Below are positions 18,636 through 26,602 of a stretch of 63,987 nucleotides of DNA, one piece after another (the stretch's first letter is position 1; each line of letters starts with the position of its first letter). A program made the position numbers and the translations under genes. The notes beneath the pieces are model-generated. The model made no database searches, was not told where the DNA came from, and saw nothing but the letters and a program-made list of their open reading frames with translations. The DNA comes from Pedobacter jeongneungensis (GTDB lineage: Bacteria > Bacteroidota > Bacteroidia > Sphingobacteriales > Sphingobacteriaceae), in assembly GCF_000633455.1 (NCBI RefSeq), contig NZ_AYMG01000021.1:1-63987 (forward strand), in the 5' to 3' direction.

Positions 18636-19361
18636 ATGAATCTACTCATATACAAAACATTAGAAGAACTTAACCAGGATCTGGCAGATTATGTAATTAA
18701 AATTGCAGAAATGTCTATCGAAGAAAACGACCGTTTCAATTTCGTTTTAACTGGCGGAAGTTCTCCTAAAGCACTTTATCATTTCCTGGCAACTGAAGGT
18801 CAGCACCGCATTGATTGGGAAAAGGTATATTTTTTCTTTGGCGACGAGCGAAATGTTCCTGCCAATGATGATAATTACAATGGATTAATGGCTAAAAAAA
18901 CGATTTTAGATCCACTGGGCATTAAAGAAGATCATATTTTTTACGTTGATACTACTTTAGATCCAGAAAAAGCCGCGATTGAATACAAAAAAGCTATTGA
19001 TAAACATTTCAAGGGTGAAGATGTTATTTTCGATCTGATCCTTTTAGGCATGGGCGATGATGCACATACCGCTTCCATCTTCCCACATACCACTTTGGTT
19101 AAAGATGAAGAAGTAAACGTGGCTTCGGTTTATGTGGAAAAACTGGATACTTACCGCATTAGTTTTACAGCACCGTTAATCAACAAAGCTGATAACGTAG
19201 CATTTTTGGTTTTTGGAGAAAACAAAGCAGAAGCTTTAAAACATGTAATCGGCGATACAGAAAAAAATGTCGACTTATATCCTTCTCAGTTAATTGACCC
19301 AATTGATGGTAAATTAACCTGGTTTACTGATGAGGCTGCGACAAAATTATTAGAAGATTAA
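18636..19361 (+). CDS. pgl: 6-phosphogluconolactonase
   Basis: This 241-residue protein of the glucosamine-6-phosphate isomerase/6-phosphogluconolactonase fold hydrolyses the lactone made by Zwf. Visible family motifs are LTGGSSPKALYHFL (about 37-50), FFFGDERNVP (about 65-74) and LLGMGDDAHTASIFP (about 131-145). The pairing with zwf and gnd settles the choice between lactonase and deaminase. It is followed 5 bp later by a small DUF5655-like gene, likely on the same transcript. Confidence 0.96.
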   Translation: MNLLIYKTLEELNQDLADYVIKIAEMSIEENDRFNFVLTGGSSPKALYHFLATEGQHRIDWEKVYFFFGDERNVPANDDNYNGLMAKKTILDPLGIKEDHIFYVDTTLDPEKAAIEYKKAIDKHFKGEDVIFDLILLGMGDDAHTASIFPHTTLVKDEEVNVASVYVEKLDTYRISFTAPLINKADNVAFLVFGENKAEALKHVIGDTEKNVDLYPSQLIDPIDGKLTWFTDEAATKLLED

Positions 19362-19366
19362 AAAAG

Positions 19367-19735
19367 ATGATGTCTGAAGAAAAACATTTATCAGACTTTT
19401 TAAACGGGAAAACGGAATATACCTTAGGGTTGTTCCGTTTTTTTATTGACCAATTGGCAGAACTGAGTGAAATTAATCTCCGTCCAACAAAATCAATGAT
19501 TGCCATCGAATCTAAAACCGCTTTTGCGTACCTCACACAATTGGGCAAAAATTTTATACATGTAGTTATTCCCTTCAATCAGGCTTACGAAGATAATCTT
19601 TGCTTCACTAAAATTGCCCAGGTACCCGGTACCAAGCAGTTTAACCACCATTTAAGGATTTTCTATAAAGAAGATATTAATGATGAAGTAAAAACCTTTT
19701 TAAAAATGGCAATAGCACAAGTCCAATATCGTTAA
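19367..19735 (+). CDS. DUF5655-like conserved small protein
   Basis: This 122-residue soluble protein has no signal peptide or membrane segment. The order of a short helix (LFRFFIDQLAEL), then RPTKSMIAIESKTAFAYL and GKNFIHVVIPF, then a basic strand HHLRIFYKEDIND and a C-terminal helix fits the DUF5655 family of uncharacterised small proteins. I assign it by pattern only. It starts 5 bp after pgl, so it is probably read from the pentose phosphate operon, but nothing in it suggests an enzymatic role there. The second ATG (19370) is an equally good start. Confidence 0.7.
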   Translation: MMSEEKHLSDFLNGKTEYTLGLFRFFIDQLAELSEINLRPTKSMIAIESKTAFAYLTQLGKNFIHVVIPFNQAYEDNLCFTKIAQVPGTKQFNHHLRIFYKEDINDEVKTFLKMAIAQVQYR

Positions 19736-19756
19736 GTTAATTACGGTGTTATCAGT

Positions 19757-19824
19757 CTTAGCTTGTCGAAGACCCTTAAATAGTTAAAAAAACCACCAGT
19801 TCTTCGCCAGGCTCAGGATGACAA
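19757..19824. repeat. REP-like intergenic repeat
   Basis: The segment contains CTTGTCGAAGAC and, near its end, TTCGCCAGGCTCAGGATGAC. The TTCG...CTCAGGATGACA core also occurs at 45921-46012. It lies between convergent genes. Confidence 0.55.
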
Positions 19825-19876
19825 ACATCATAGTTTATAGCAACTGTTAACTGAGAATTGCTAATTGAAAACTGAA

Positions 19877-21121
19877 CTAGCTTCTAATCGCCTCCACCGG
19901 ATCCAGTCTTGAGGCTGAATAAGCTGGCCAAAAACCTGAAATCGTTCCGATAATAATTGATATCCCGATACCCAATGCAATATTGTTCAAACCAAGTATG
20001 ATATGGAAATCTGTTGCCGCTCCAATAGCTAAAGCGAGCAGAAAGACGAGCAGCAAACCCAGCAATCCCCCCAAAATACAAAGCGATATCGATTCGAATA
20101 TAAATTGTAATAATATGAAGTAGTTTTTTGCACCCAATGATTTTTGAATACCGATAATATTGGTACGTTCCTTAACCGATACAAACATGATATTGGCAAT
20201 ACTAAAGCCACCAACCAGGATAGAGAATCCACCGATTACCCAACCTGCAATGTTTACCATTTTAAACATCGAATCCAACTGGTTAGAAATAATAGTAGTT
20301 TTATTCAGTGCGAAATCTTCTTCCTGTCCGGGTCTGATTCTATGTATAGAGCGCATTAAACCTTTCAACTCACTCTCTACTTCTTCTAAACTCACATTAT
20401 CTTTACCACGAACGGTAATCTGCGGACCGTAACGCTCGTTCTGGATATCTAAAACACCTTTAGCAAAGCTGATCGGAATATTAACGTTTTTATCCAGCGA
20501 AGTGCCCAACATATCTTCTCCTTCTTTTTTGAAAACACCAACCACTGTTAGCCTACGGCCTAAAATTTGTACTTGTTTGCCAACAGGTTCATCTCCGTCA
20601 AAAAGCCCTGCAGCTACGTCCGAGCCTAAAATACATACCGGTGTTCCGTTTTTACTTTCATTTTCTGTAAAATAACGACCATCCTGAAGCTCAAAATTCC
20701 ATGTTTTATTAAAATCATGAGAGGCCGCCCAAACAGAAATCCCTTCAACTGAGCTGCTTCTGTATTTTATTGTTCTATCGCTTGTTGAAATTTCGAAGGT
20801 AACACCCTGTGCATTTTCAATCCTTTCTCTTAAAGCCTCAAAATCACGAAGTGAGGGCTGAGGACGATTCATGTATTTCCACCAGGGATAATTATCGCCG
20901 AAGCTCCAAGGCCATTTTTGAACGTAAATGGTATTAGAACCCAGTTTATCTACACTCGACTGTAGTTTACCACGGAAAGTATCAACTGCAGAGAATACAG
21001 CAATAATGGTAAAAATACCGATTGTTATAGCCAAAAGCGATAACATGGTGCGTAATTTATTTTGGCGCAACGCATCAAATGCAAAACGGAAACTCTCGCC
21101 TATTAGCCTAAAGATTATCAT
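19877..21121 (-). CDS. ABC transporter permease, MacB/FtsX family
   Basis: This 414-residue protein has one N-terminal transmembrane helix (about 22-42, LLAITIGIFTIIAVFSAVDTF), a large periplasmic MacB_PCD domain (about 43-265), and an FtsX domain with three C-terminal helices (about 283-405). The end sequence PAYSASRLDPVEAIRS is the classical MacB-type C terminus. Such permeases act by mechanotransmission in efflux or lipoprotein handling. The likely ATPase is encoded on the same strand at 24735-25493, separated by several unrelated genes on both strands, so the two are not in one operon here. The substrate is unknown. Confidence 0.92.
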   Translation of the reverse strand: MIIFRLIGESFRFAFDALRQNKLRTMLSLLAITIGIFTIIAVFSAVDTFRGKLQSSVDKLGSNTIYVQKWPWSFGDNYPWWKYMNRPQPSLRDFEALRERIENAQGVTFEISTSDRTIKYRSSSVEGISVWAASHDFNKTWNFELQDGRYFTENESKNGTPVCILGSDVAAGLFDGDEPVGKQVQILGRRLTVVGVFKKEGEDMLGTSLDKNVNIPISFAKGVLDIQNERYGPQITVRGKDNVSLEEVESELKGLMRSIHRIRPGQEEDFALNKTTIISNQLDSMFKMVNIAGWVIGGFSILVGGFSIANIMFVSVKERTNIIGIQKSLGAKNYFILLQFIFESISLCILGGLLGLLLVFLLALAIGAATDFHIILGLNNIALGIGISIIIGTISGFWPAYSASRLDPVEAIRS

Positions 21122-21291
21122 AATTAAAGGTTAGATGCAAAGCCATTGAAAAGGTTACAGCTTATCTTCAAAACTAACTAATTTTATGTGTACAATGCAT
21201 TTAAACTCCGTATTATTTGTTTTAAAATGAGGTAAAACATAATATACCATAAATGCGTTTGATAAAATACGGAAAAGAAAAATTAAATTCG

Positions 21292-21299
21292 TATTTTTG
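21292..21299 (+). promoter_or_regulatory. Candidate -7 promoter box of queA
   Basis: TATTTTTG matches TAnnTTTG and is followed by C, 22 bp before the queA ATG at 21322. Transcription would start around 21306 and leave a leader of about 16 nt. The -33 box is not clear. Confidence 0.6.
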
Positions 21300-21321
21300 C
21301 ACCTCAAAAAATTCATCAAGA

Positions 21322-22371
21322 ATGAAATTATCACAATTCAAATTCAACTTACCAGAATCATTAGTAGCCAATAATCCGGCAGAACAACGCGACGAAGCCC
21401 GCCTAATGGTATTGCATAAAGACAGCGGTAAAATTGAACATAAAATTTTCAAAGACGTTTTAGGTTATTTCGATGACAAGGACGTAATGATATTAAATAA
21501 CACTAAAGTTTTTCCTGCCCGTTTATATGGCAATAAAGAGAAAACCGGTGCTACTATCGAAGTTTTCTTATTGCGTGAATTAAACAAGGAATTACGTTTA
21601 TGGGATGTATTGGTAGATCCTGCCCGTAAAATCCGCGTAGGTAACAAATTATACTTTGGCGATGATGACCTTTTGGTAGCTGAGGTGGTAGATAACACTA
21701 CATCACGTGGCCGTACCATTCGTTTCTTATTTGAGGGTACCGACGAAGAGTTTAGAAAAAACGTTGAAATTTTAGGTGAAACCCCACTTCCTAAATATAT
21801 CAAACGTAAGGCTACGGCTGAAGATAAAGAACGCTATCAAACTATTTTTGCCAAGCACGAAGGTGCTGTAGCTGCGCCAACTGCAGGTTTGCACTTCAGC
21901 CGCGAGCTGATGAAACGTTTAGAACTTAAAGGTATTGAGTTTGCAGAAGTAACTTTACACGTTGGTTTGGGAACTTTCAGAACCGTTGAGGTTGAGGATT
22001 TAACCAAACACAAAATGGATTCTGAGCAATTTATTATCGAGCAAAAAGATGCTGCAATTGTAAATAAAGCGATAGAAGATAAAAGAAAAATCTGTGCAGT
22101 TGGAACTACTTCAATGCGTGCAATCGAATCGGCTGTTTCTGCTAACAGAACATTAAAAGCAGCAAACGACTGGACGAGCAAATTTATCTTCCCTCCATAC
22201 GATTTTAGTATTGCAAACTCAATGATTACCAATTTCCACACACCAGAATCTACTTTATTGATGATGGTAAGTGCATTTGGTGGTTACGAAAACGTAATGA
22301 ATGCTTACGAAGTTGCAGTAAAAGAAAAATATAAATTTTACAGTTATGGCGATGCCATGCTAATCATATAG
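21322..22371 (+). CDS. queA: S-adenosylmethionine:tRNA ribosyltransferase-isomerase
   Basis: This 349-residue enzyme transfers the ribosyl part of SAM to preQ1 in tRNA during queuosine synthesis. I start it at 21322 (MKLSQFKFNLPE), the usual QueA N terminus, which lies just after a -7 promoter box; the open frame from 21253 would run across that promoter. Family motifs: PAEQRDEARLMVL, NNTKVFPARL, APTAGLHFS, and AVGTTSMRAIES, followed by TNFHTPESTLLMMVSAFGG near the C terminus. Full length. Confidence 0.97.
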   Translation: MKLSQFKFNLPESLVANNPAEQRDEARLMVLHKDSGKIEHKIFKDVLGYFDDKDVMILNNTKVFPARLYGNKEKTGATIEVFLLRELNKELRLWDVLVDPARKIRVGNKLYFGDDDLLVAEVVDNTTSRGRTIRFLFEGTDEEFRKNVEILGETPLPKYIKRKATAEDKERYQTIFAKHEGAVAAPTAGLHFSRELMKRLELKGIEFAEVTLHVGLGTFRTVEVEDLTKHKMDSEQFIIEQKDAAIVNKAIEDKRKICAVGTTSMRAIESAVSANRTLKAANDWTSKFIFPPYDFSIANSMITNFHTPESTLLMMVSAFGGYENVMNAYEVAVKEKYKFYSYGDAMLII

Positions 22372-22435
22372 ATTTGAGTAATGAGATATGAGATTTGAGT
22401 TAATCAGGTCTCATATCTCAAATCTATAATCTCAT
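22371..22435. repeat. Word-like tandem and inverted repeat, GAGATATGAG family
   Basis: The queA-ispD gap is made almost only of the words GATTTGAG, GAGATATGAG and their complements. GAGATATGAG (22383-22392) pairs perfectly with CTCATATCTC (22410-22419). The same family fills the trpS-kinase gap at 28130-28239. Confidence 0.8.
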
Positions 22436-22445
22436 CTCTTGAAAT

Positions 22446-23111
22446 ATGAAATACTACGCTATAATTGTAGCAGGCGGTTCTGGCAATCGGATGCAAACAG
22501 AAACCCCAAAACAATTTCTACTGCTCAAAAATCTCCCGGTTTTAATGCATACCATTAAAGCTTTTGCGCAAAGCGATACACAACCCAAAATTTTATTGGT
22601 ATTGAGTAAAGATCAGCAAAGTTATTGGACACGCCTATGCGAAGAATTTAATTTTCATATTCCACATGAGGTTATTGATGGTGGTAAGGAACGTTTTCAT
22701 TCGGTTAAAAACGCGATCCAGACCATCGAAGAAGATAGTTTTGTTGCCATACACGATGCCGTTCGGCCACTGGTCTCAAAATCTCTTATCGACAACAGTT
22801 TTAAAGCAGCTGAGGCTCAGGGAAGCGTCATTGCAGCGGTACAATCGAGCGACAGTGTCCGGATACTTAGAAACGAAAAATCATCCGCTTTAAAGCGCGA
22901 TGAGATCTATCTGGTACAAACTCCACAAACATTTAGTCTTAGTGTTCTTAAAGAAGCTTATCATCAGGATTTCGCAGATCATTTTACCGATGATGCGAGT
23001 GTGGTAGAGTCAATTGGTTATGGGATCAATATTATAGAAGGCGAAAGGGGAAATATAAAAATCACCTACCCTATCGATCTCGAACTTGCAGAATTGTTGC
23101 TAAAGAACTAA
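22446..23111 (+). CDS. ispD: 2-C-methyl-D-erythritol 4-phosphate cytidylyltransferase
   Basis: This 221-residue enzyme of the non-mevalonate isoprenoid pathway makes CDP-ME from MEP and CTP. The nucleotide-binding loop AGGSGNRM (9-16) and PKQF (21-24) are followed by HDAVRPLVS (about 103-111), and LVQTPQTF (about 156-163) and TDDASVVE (about 180-187), all typical of IspD. The length is normal. It starts 74 bp after queA across a repeat hairpin and ends just before a strong terminator. Confidence 0.96.
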   Translation: MKYYAIIVAGGSGNRMQTETPKQFLLLKNLPVLMHTIKAFAQSDTQPKILLVLSKDQQSYWTRLCEEFNFHIPHEVIDGGKERFHSVKNAIQTIEEDSFVAIHDAVRPLVSKSLIDNSFKAAEAQGSVIAAVQSSDSVRILRNEKSSALKRDEIYLVQTPQTFSLSVLKEAYHQDFADHFTDDASVVESIGYGINIIEGERGNIKITYPIDLELAELLLKN

Positions 23112-23118
23112 AAAATAC

Positions 23119-23157
23119 AAAGGAGCCTTAATAAAAATTAAAGCTCCTTTTTTTTAT
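23119..23157. terminator. Intrinsic terminator after ispD
   Basis: AAAGGAGC (23119-23126) and GCTCCTTT (23143-23150) form an 8-bp stem followed by more T. It ends ispD and, because the left arm begins with A, may also act on the minus-strand small gene at 23205. Confidence 0.88.
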
Positions 23158-23204
23158 CTGTTTTCAGCGATGCCAAATCCGATAAATGTCCGCCATGATA
23201 TATT

Positions 23205-23363
23205 TTATGCGGCCCTGCCAATAACTTTAAGCAGGATTGCAATAACTGCGATTACCAATAAAACGTGGATTATGCTACCAACGTCGCCGAAGCCGTGAAA
23301 TACAAATCCGATCACCCATAGTATTACCAATACTACTGCTACTAAATACAATAAATTTCCCAT
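23205..23363 (-). CDS. Small lmo0937-family (DUF5670-like) membrane protein
   Basis: This 52-residue protein begins MGNLLYLVAVVLVILWVIGF and ends LLKVIGRAA. It has two transmembrane helices (about 3-21 and 31-47) joined by FHGFGDVG, a pattern I recognise from the lmo0937 family of tiny membrane proteins that are common in Bacteroidota and are often linked to stress responses. Function is not known. It stands alone on the minus strand. The frame is open from ATG at 23363 to TAA at 23205 with no other plausible coding frame. Confidence 0.85.
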   Translation of the reverse strand: MGNLLYLVAVVLVILWVIGFVFHGFGDVGSIIHVLLVIAVIAILLKVIGRAA

Positions 23364-23759
23364 AGTGTTAATTTTTTAAGCAATGTTATATAATTGATCT
23401 ATTAACATCCGTCTTTTAAGTTTTGTTTAAAAAATGTAACTTTTATTTACGAAAGACATTAAAAATATACCTCTAAGATGGATAAGAATAGAGGATTGAC
23501 AGATTGGTATTTAGCTTTTCACTACAATGATAGATTTTATCAGAAGGATAATCTTTCCAGCACAGACGGGAATTTTAAAACGCTTGTTGCATTTCGATTC
23601 CTGACCTGGTTACCCAAGAGGGATTTAGAAAATCGGTCATCATTTCGATCCGATAGGTATCGGATGAAGCGCAGTCCCGAACTTTCGGGAGAGAAATTTT
23701 TAAACCATGTTAAAAGATTTCTCCACTGAGGTCGAAATGACGACCTCTCTTGTATAACG
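23364..23759. other. Gap with a REP-like repeat
   Basis: The 453 bp between the small membrane protein and the DUF2795 gene hold no convincing gene. The left 110 bp are AT-rich and probably carry the small gene's promoter. The right part is a REP-like element (see 23639). An open frame at 23478-23729 runs through this repeat and has no protein-like features. Confidence 0.6.
23639..23745. repeat. Nested palindromic REP-like element
   Basis: Outer arms CATTTCGA (23641-23648) and TCGAAATG (23732-23739) enclose ATCCGATA..TATCGGAT (23648-23665), CCCGA..TCGGG (23676-23689) and GAGAAAT..ATTTCTC. The left inner palindrome is nearly the one at 12540. Such nested hairpins followed by ATGACGAC are typical dispersed non-coding elements. 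Confidence 0.75.
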
Positions 23760-23796
23760 AAAAAAGGCAATTTCCTTTTGGGAAATTGCCTTTTTT
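23760..23796. terminator. Bidirectional intrinsic terminator
   Basis: Six A, GGCAATTTCC, a short loop, GGAAATTGCC and six T. On the minus strand it ends the DUF2795 gene whose stop codon is at 23817. Confidence 0.9.
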
Positions 23797-23816
23797 ATTT
23801 TCTATACAACTAATTG

Positions 23817-24038
23817 TTAATATTCGTCTTCGTTAAAGAAGAAATCTTCTTTAGTAGGGTAATCTGGCCAGATTTCCTCAATCGTTTCGTAAGGCTCGCC
23901 ATCATCTTCCAATGCCTGTAGGTTTTCAATTACTTCAACAGGGGCACCAGAACGGATACCATAATCAATTAATTCGTCTTTAGTTGCAGGCCATGGTGCG
24001 TCTTCCAAGTGCGATGCTAATTCTAATGTCCAATACAT
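23817..24038 (-). CDS. DUF2795 family small protein
   Basis: This 73-residue acidic protein (MYWTLELASHLEDAPWPATKDELIDYGIRSG in broad outline) shows the DUF2795 pattern: a start resembling a helix, the PWPATKDELIDY segment at about 15-26 and GAPVEVIENLQAL at about 31-43. The C-terminal 30 residues are highly acidic (DYPTKEDFFFNEDEY). The family is widespread and uncharacterised in Bacteroidota. It is monocistronic, with its own promoter at 24076-24107 and a terminator at 23760. Confidence 0.88.
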   Translation of the reverse strand: MYWTLELASHLEDAPWPATKDELIDYGIRSGAPVEVIENLQALEDDGEPYETIEEIWPDYPTKEDFFFNEDEY

Positions 24039-24075
24039 ATCTTCAATTCTATTAAATTCTTATTCTTATTAAGCG

Positions 24076-24107
24076 CAAAGTATATTAAAATTTTTGAGCA
24101 AAACAAA
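24076..24107 (-). promoter_or_regulatory. Candidate promoter of the DUF2795 gene
   Basis: On the minus strand a TTTG (24104-24107) is followed after 19 bp by TATACTTTG (24076-24084), one base longer than TAnnTTTG. The leader would be about 30 nt. Confidence 0.5.
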
Positions 24108-24122
24108 CTTATTTTTCCACTA

Positions 24123-24671
24123 TTAAACACGTGGTATCCAAATGTTTTCTTCTGCTTTAAAATAGGCGCTCAGTTTTCGTGCCAAAACAAACAAATAATC
24201 GCTCAAACGGTTTAAATAAATCGTTATGCGCTCATCTACAAAGCTATTTTCTGCAAGCTCAACTGTCAGTCGTTCCGCCCTTCTGCAAACACACCGTGCA
24301 ATATGGCAGTAAGAAACAACAGTGTTTCCACCAGGCAGCACAAAATGTTTTAAAGCGGGCAGTGTTTCGTTCATTAAATCCATCTCATTTTCTAACAAGG
24401 TGATGTCAGTTTCATGCAGATCGGGGATTTTCATTTTAGACTTTTCCGGATCTGCAGCAAGCGATGCACCAATGGTAAATAACCTATCCTGGATTTCTTT
24501 TAGCAGCTGTTGATCATGTAACTCGATATCCTGACACATGATTAAACCGATATACGAATTTAACTCGTCAACAGTACCATACGTTTCTATACGTAAATGA
24601 TATTTAGGCACCCGGGTGCCACCAATTAATGATGTTTGTCCCTTATCGCCGGTTTTAGTGTAGATTTTCAT
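24123..24671 (-). CDS. Cob(I)yrinic acid a,c-diamide adenosyltransferase (PduO type)
   Basis: This 182-residue protein transfers the adenosyl group of ATP to cob(I)alamin. It has the PduO N-terminal motif TKTGDKGQTSLIGG (5-18), the conserved TYGTVDELNSYIG (about 30-42), the FVLPGGN segment (about 109-115) and the C-terminal helix motif ARCVCRRAERL (about 123-133) with YLNRLSDYLFVLARK (about 151-165). These residues bind ATP and cobalamin. Homotrimeric in the family. It lies 63 bp downstream of the ABC ATPase gene on the same strand. No cobalamin riboswitch is visible upstream. Confidence 0.95.
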   Translation of the reverse strand: MKIYTKTGDKGQTSLIGGTRVPKYHLRIETYGTVDELNSYIGLIMCQDIELHDQQLLKEIQDRLFTIGASLAADPEKSKMKIPDLHETDITLLENEMDLMNETLPALKHFVLPGGNTVVSYCHIARCVCRRAERLTVELAENSFVDERITIYLNRLSDYLFVLARKLSAYFKAEENIWIPRV

Positions 24672-24734
24672 GCTGTTATGGTTTAAGGCGAGAGGTTTAG
24701 GGTTTTCAAAGCCTTATGCCCTATACCTTTAACC

Positions 24735-25493
24735 TTAATTAATTTTCTCCCAGTCGCTGCCATTATCTTTTAAGGCCTGCAAACGCGGAGATACATTTTT
24801 GATATCGGTATTCAGGTAATCGTTTTCGATCAATCCATCACGCATCCGTACAATGCGGTGTGCATGTTGTGCGATATCTTCTTCGTGTGTTACCAGAATA
24901 ATGGTATTACCTTTACTGTGGATCTCTTCCAGCAAACCCATAATCTCTATCGAAGTTTTGGTATCCAAATTACCGGTAGGCTCATCTGCCAAAATAATTG
25001 ATGGGTTATTAATTAACGCTCTGGCTACCGCTACACGCTGGCGCTGACCGCCAGAAAGTTCGTTTGGTTTGTGGTCCATACGGTTACCCAAACCTACATT
25101 TTCTAATGCTTTGGCAGCCCTTGCATCCCTGTCTTTTTTGCTGGTTCCGGCATAAATTAATGGCAATGCCACATTATCCAAAGAAGTAGAACGTGGCAAT
25201 AAGTTAAAGGTTTGGAAAACGAAGCCGATTTCCTGGTTACGTACTTCTGCAAGCGCGTCATCAGTCATGTGGCTCACATTTGTACCATTTAAAATATAAG
25301 TTCCGCTTGAAGGTGTATCTAAACAGCCTAAAATATTCATCAGGGTTGATTTACCAGAACCAGATGGCCCCATCAATGCTACGAATTCGCCTTTATTGAT
25401 ATCTAACGAAACTGATTTTAGCGCATGAATAACTTCAGATCCAATAACATATTTACGGCCAATTTCTTTTATAGTAATGAGTGGTTTCTCCAT
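24735..25493 (-). CDS. ABC transporter ATP-binding protein, MacB/LolD type
   Basis: This 252-residue ATPase has a Walker A loop GPSGSGKST (42-50), Q-loop FVFQTFNLLP (91-100), signature LSGGQRQR (146-153) and Walker B IILADEPT (166-173), then the H-loop in LVTHEEDIAQHAHR. The insertion LAEVRNQEIGFVFQ and PLIYAG are typical of the MacB/LolD subclass that works with FtsX-type permeases. The best partner in this window is the permease at 19877-21121. The last 25 residues form a short tail after the ATPase core. Confidence 0.93.
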   Translation of the reverse strand: MEKPLITIKEIGRKYVIGSEVIHALKSVSLDINKGEFVALMGPSGSGKSTLMNILGCLDTPSSGTYILNGTNVSHMTDDALAEVRNQEIGFVFQTFNLLPRSTSLDNVALPLIYAGTSKKDRDARAAKALENVGLGNRMDHKPNELSGGQRQRVAVARALINNPSIILADEPTGNLDTKTSIEIMGLLEEIHSKGNTIILVTHEEDIAQHAHRIVRMRDGLIENDYLNTDIKNVSPRLQALKDNGSDWEKIN

Positions 25494-25584
25494 GTTTTTT
25501 CTTTTTTAGACAAGCGTAAAGGGCAAGATGTTACAAGCTGATTAAAAATTAAACACAAATGTGAATCTTAGTGGTACTGATCAA

Positions 25585-25875
25585 TTATTTTTCAATAATC
25601 TTTGGAACCATAAAAAACTGATCTGTATGTTTTGCAGCATTTTTCAATCCATTGGCTGTAGAAATTTCTTGTTTTACTATATCTTCACGCCAAACATTTA
25701 CCGATTCGTTCATGTAAACCAATGGTTTTACATTTGAAGTATCTAATTCGTTAAGTTTTTCCATGAAAGATAAAATTTTGTTCATTTCAGGGATCAGCGT
25801 ATCAACTTCTTTTTCATCAATATGAATTCTGGCCAGGTCGGCTATTTTATGGATGGTTTTTGCGTCTAAATTCAT
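25585..25875 (-). CDS. gatC: Asp-tRNA(Asn)/Glu-tRNA(Gln) amidotransferase subunit C
   Basis: This 96-residue protein is the small stabilising subunit of the GatCAB transamidase that converts Glu-tRNA(Gln) or Asp-tRNA(Asn). It has the family pattern KIADLARIHIDEKEVDTLIPEMNKILSFMEKLNELDTSNVKPL (residues about 10-52, given in part only) and the ending FFMVPKIIE. gatA and gatB are not in the window, as is usual in Bacteroidota where the subunits are scattered. The ATG is 1 bp after the plsC stop, so it is probably co-transcribed with plsC. Confidence 0.94.
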   Translation of the reverse strand: MNLDAKTIHKIADLARIHIDEKEVDTLIPEMNKILSFMEKLNELDTSNVKPLVYMNESVNVWREDIVKQEISTANGLKNAAKHTDQFFMVPKIIEK

Positions 25876-25876
25876 A

Positions 25877-26602
25877 TTATACTAACTTACTGTCAATCAA
25901 TTTAAAAACCTTTTCTTTTAAACCATCAGCGTCAACATCGGCCAAAACTGAAGTATTTATAGGTTTGTGGACGTAAATATCGCAAATTCCGGGCTTACTT
26001 CCATACTTAGCACCATCATCCCAGTTAATTTTCCAGACATTGGTAATACTAACAGGTACCAATGGGATATTTTTATCAATCGCCAGGCGGAATGGGCCGT
26101 TTTTAAATTCGCCCAGTTTGGGTGGATAATGATCATCAATTTTTCCTTCAGGAAAAATAACCAGGCTCATTCCCTTTTCTAAATTCTCACCAGCTTTTTT
26201 AAATGCTTTAAAGGCAGATATTTTACTATCGCGATTTACCGAAATATCGATCGTTCTAAAAAAAACACCTAGTACCGGGTTATTTAGGAGTTCGTCCTTA
26301 CCCATAAAATGGAATTTACCATGCCCCATGATGCAGAAAATCATGATATCCAAATTAGAAGTATGGTTGGCACAATAGATATAAGTTTGTTCAAGATTGA
26401 GTTTTTCTTCGTAATGGTAGCGAAAAAAAACACCAGAAAACAGGCTGCATAAAAAACTATTGGCTTTACGACAAAAGTTTAAAATACCGTAATATTTTTC
26501 ATTACGTGAAGTAATGTAGTAAAAGGGATAAAAGAGGGCGAAAAAAAACAGTATCCAGAATAAAAACCAAACCCGGTGTACCTGCCTTAGAAAGTGGATC
26601 AT
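25877..26602 (-). CDS. 1-acyl-sn-glycerol-3-phosphate acyltransferase (PlsC family)
   Basis: This 241-residue membrane-bound enzyme acylates lysophosphatidic acid to phosphatidic acid or related glycerolipids. The HX4D motif is NHTSNLD at 79-85 (His80, Asp85) and the FPEG motif is at 150-153 (IFPEGKID). An N-terminal transmembrane helix covers about 10-30. The overall layout and length fit the family. The gene is directly upstream of gatC with one base between them. Confidence 0.93.
   Translation of the reverse strand: MIHFLRQVHRVWFLFWILFFFALFYPFYYITSRNEKYYGILNFCRKANSFLCSLFSGVFFRYHYEEKLNLEQTYIYCANHTSNLDIMIFCIMGHGKFHFMGKDELLNNPVLGVFFRTIDISVNRDSKISAFKAFKKAGENLEKGMSLVIFPEGKIDDHYPPKLGEFKNGPFRLAIDKNIPLVPVSITNVWKINWDDGAKYGSKPGICDIYVHKPINTSVLADVDADGLKEKVFKLIDSKLV

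Noticed and set aside
23478..23729. Plus-strand 83-residue open frame
   Set aside because: It runs through a REP-like palindromic element; its residues reflect the repeat, not a protein.
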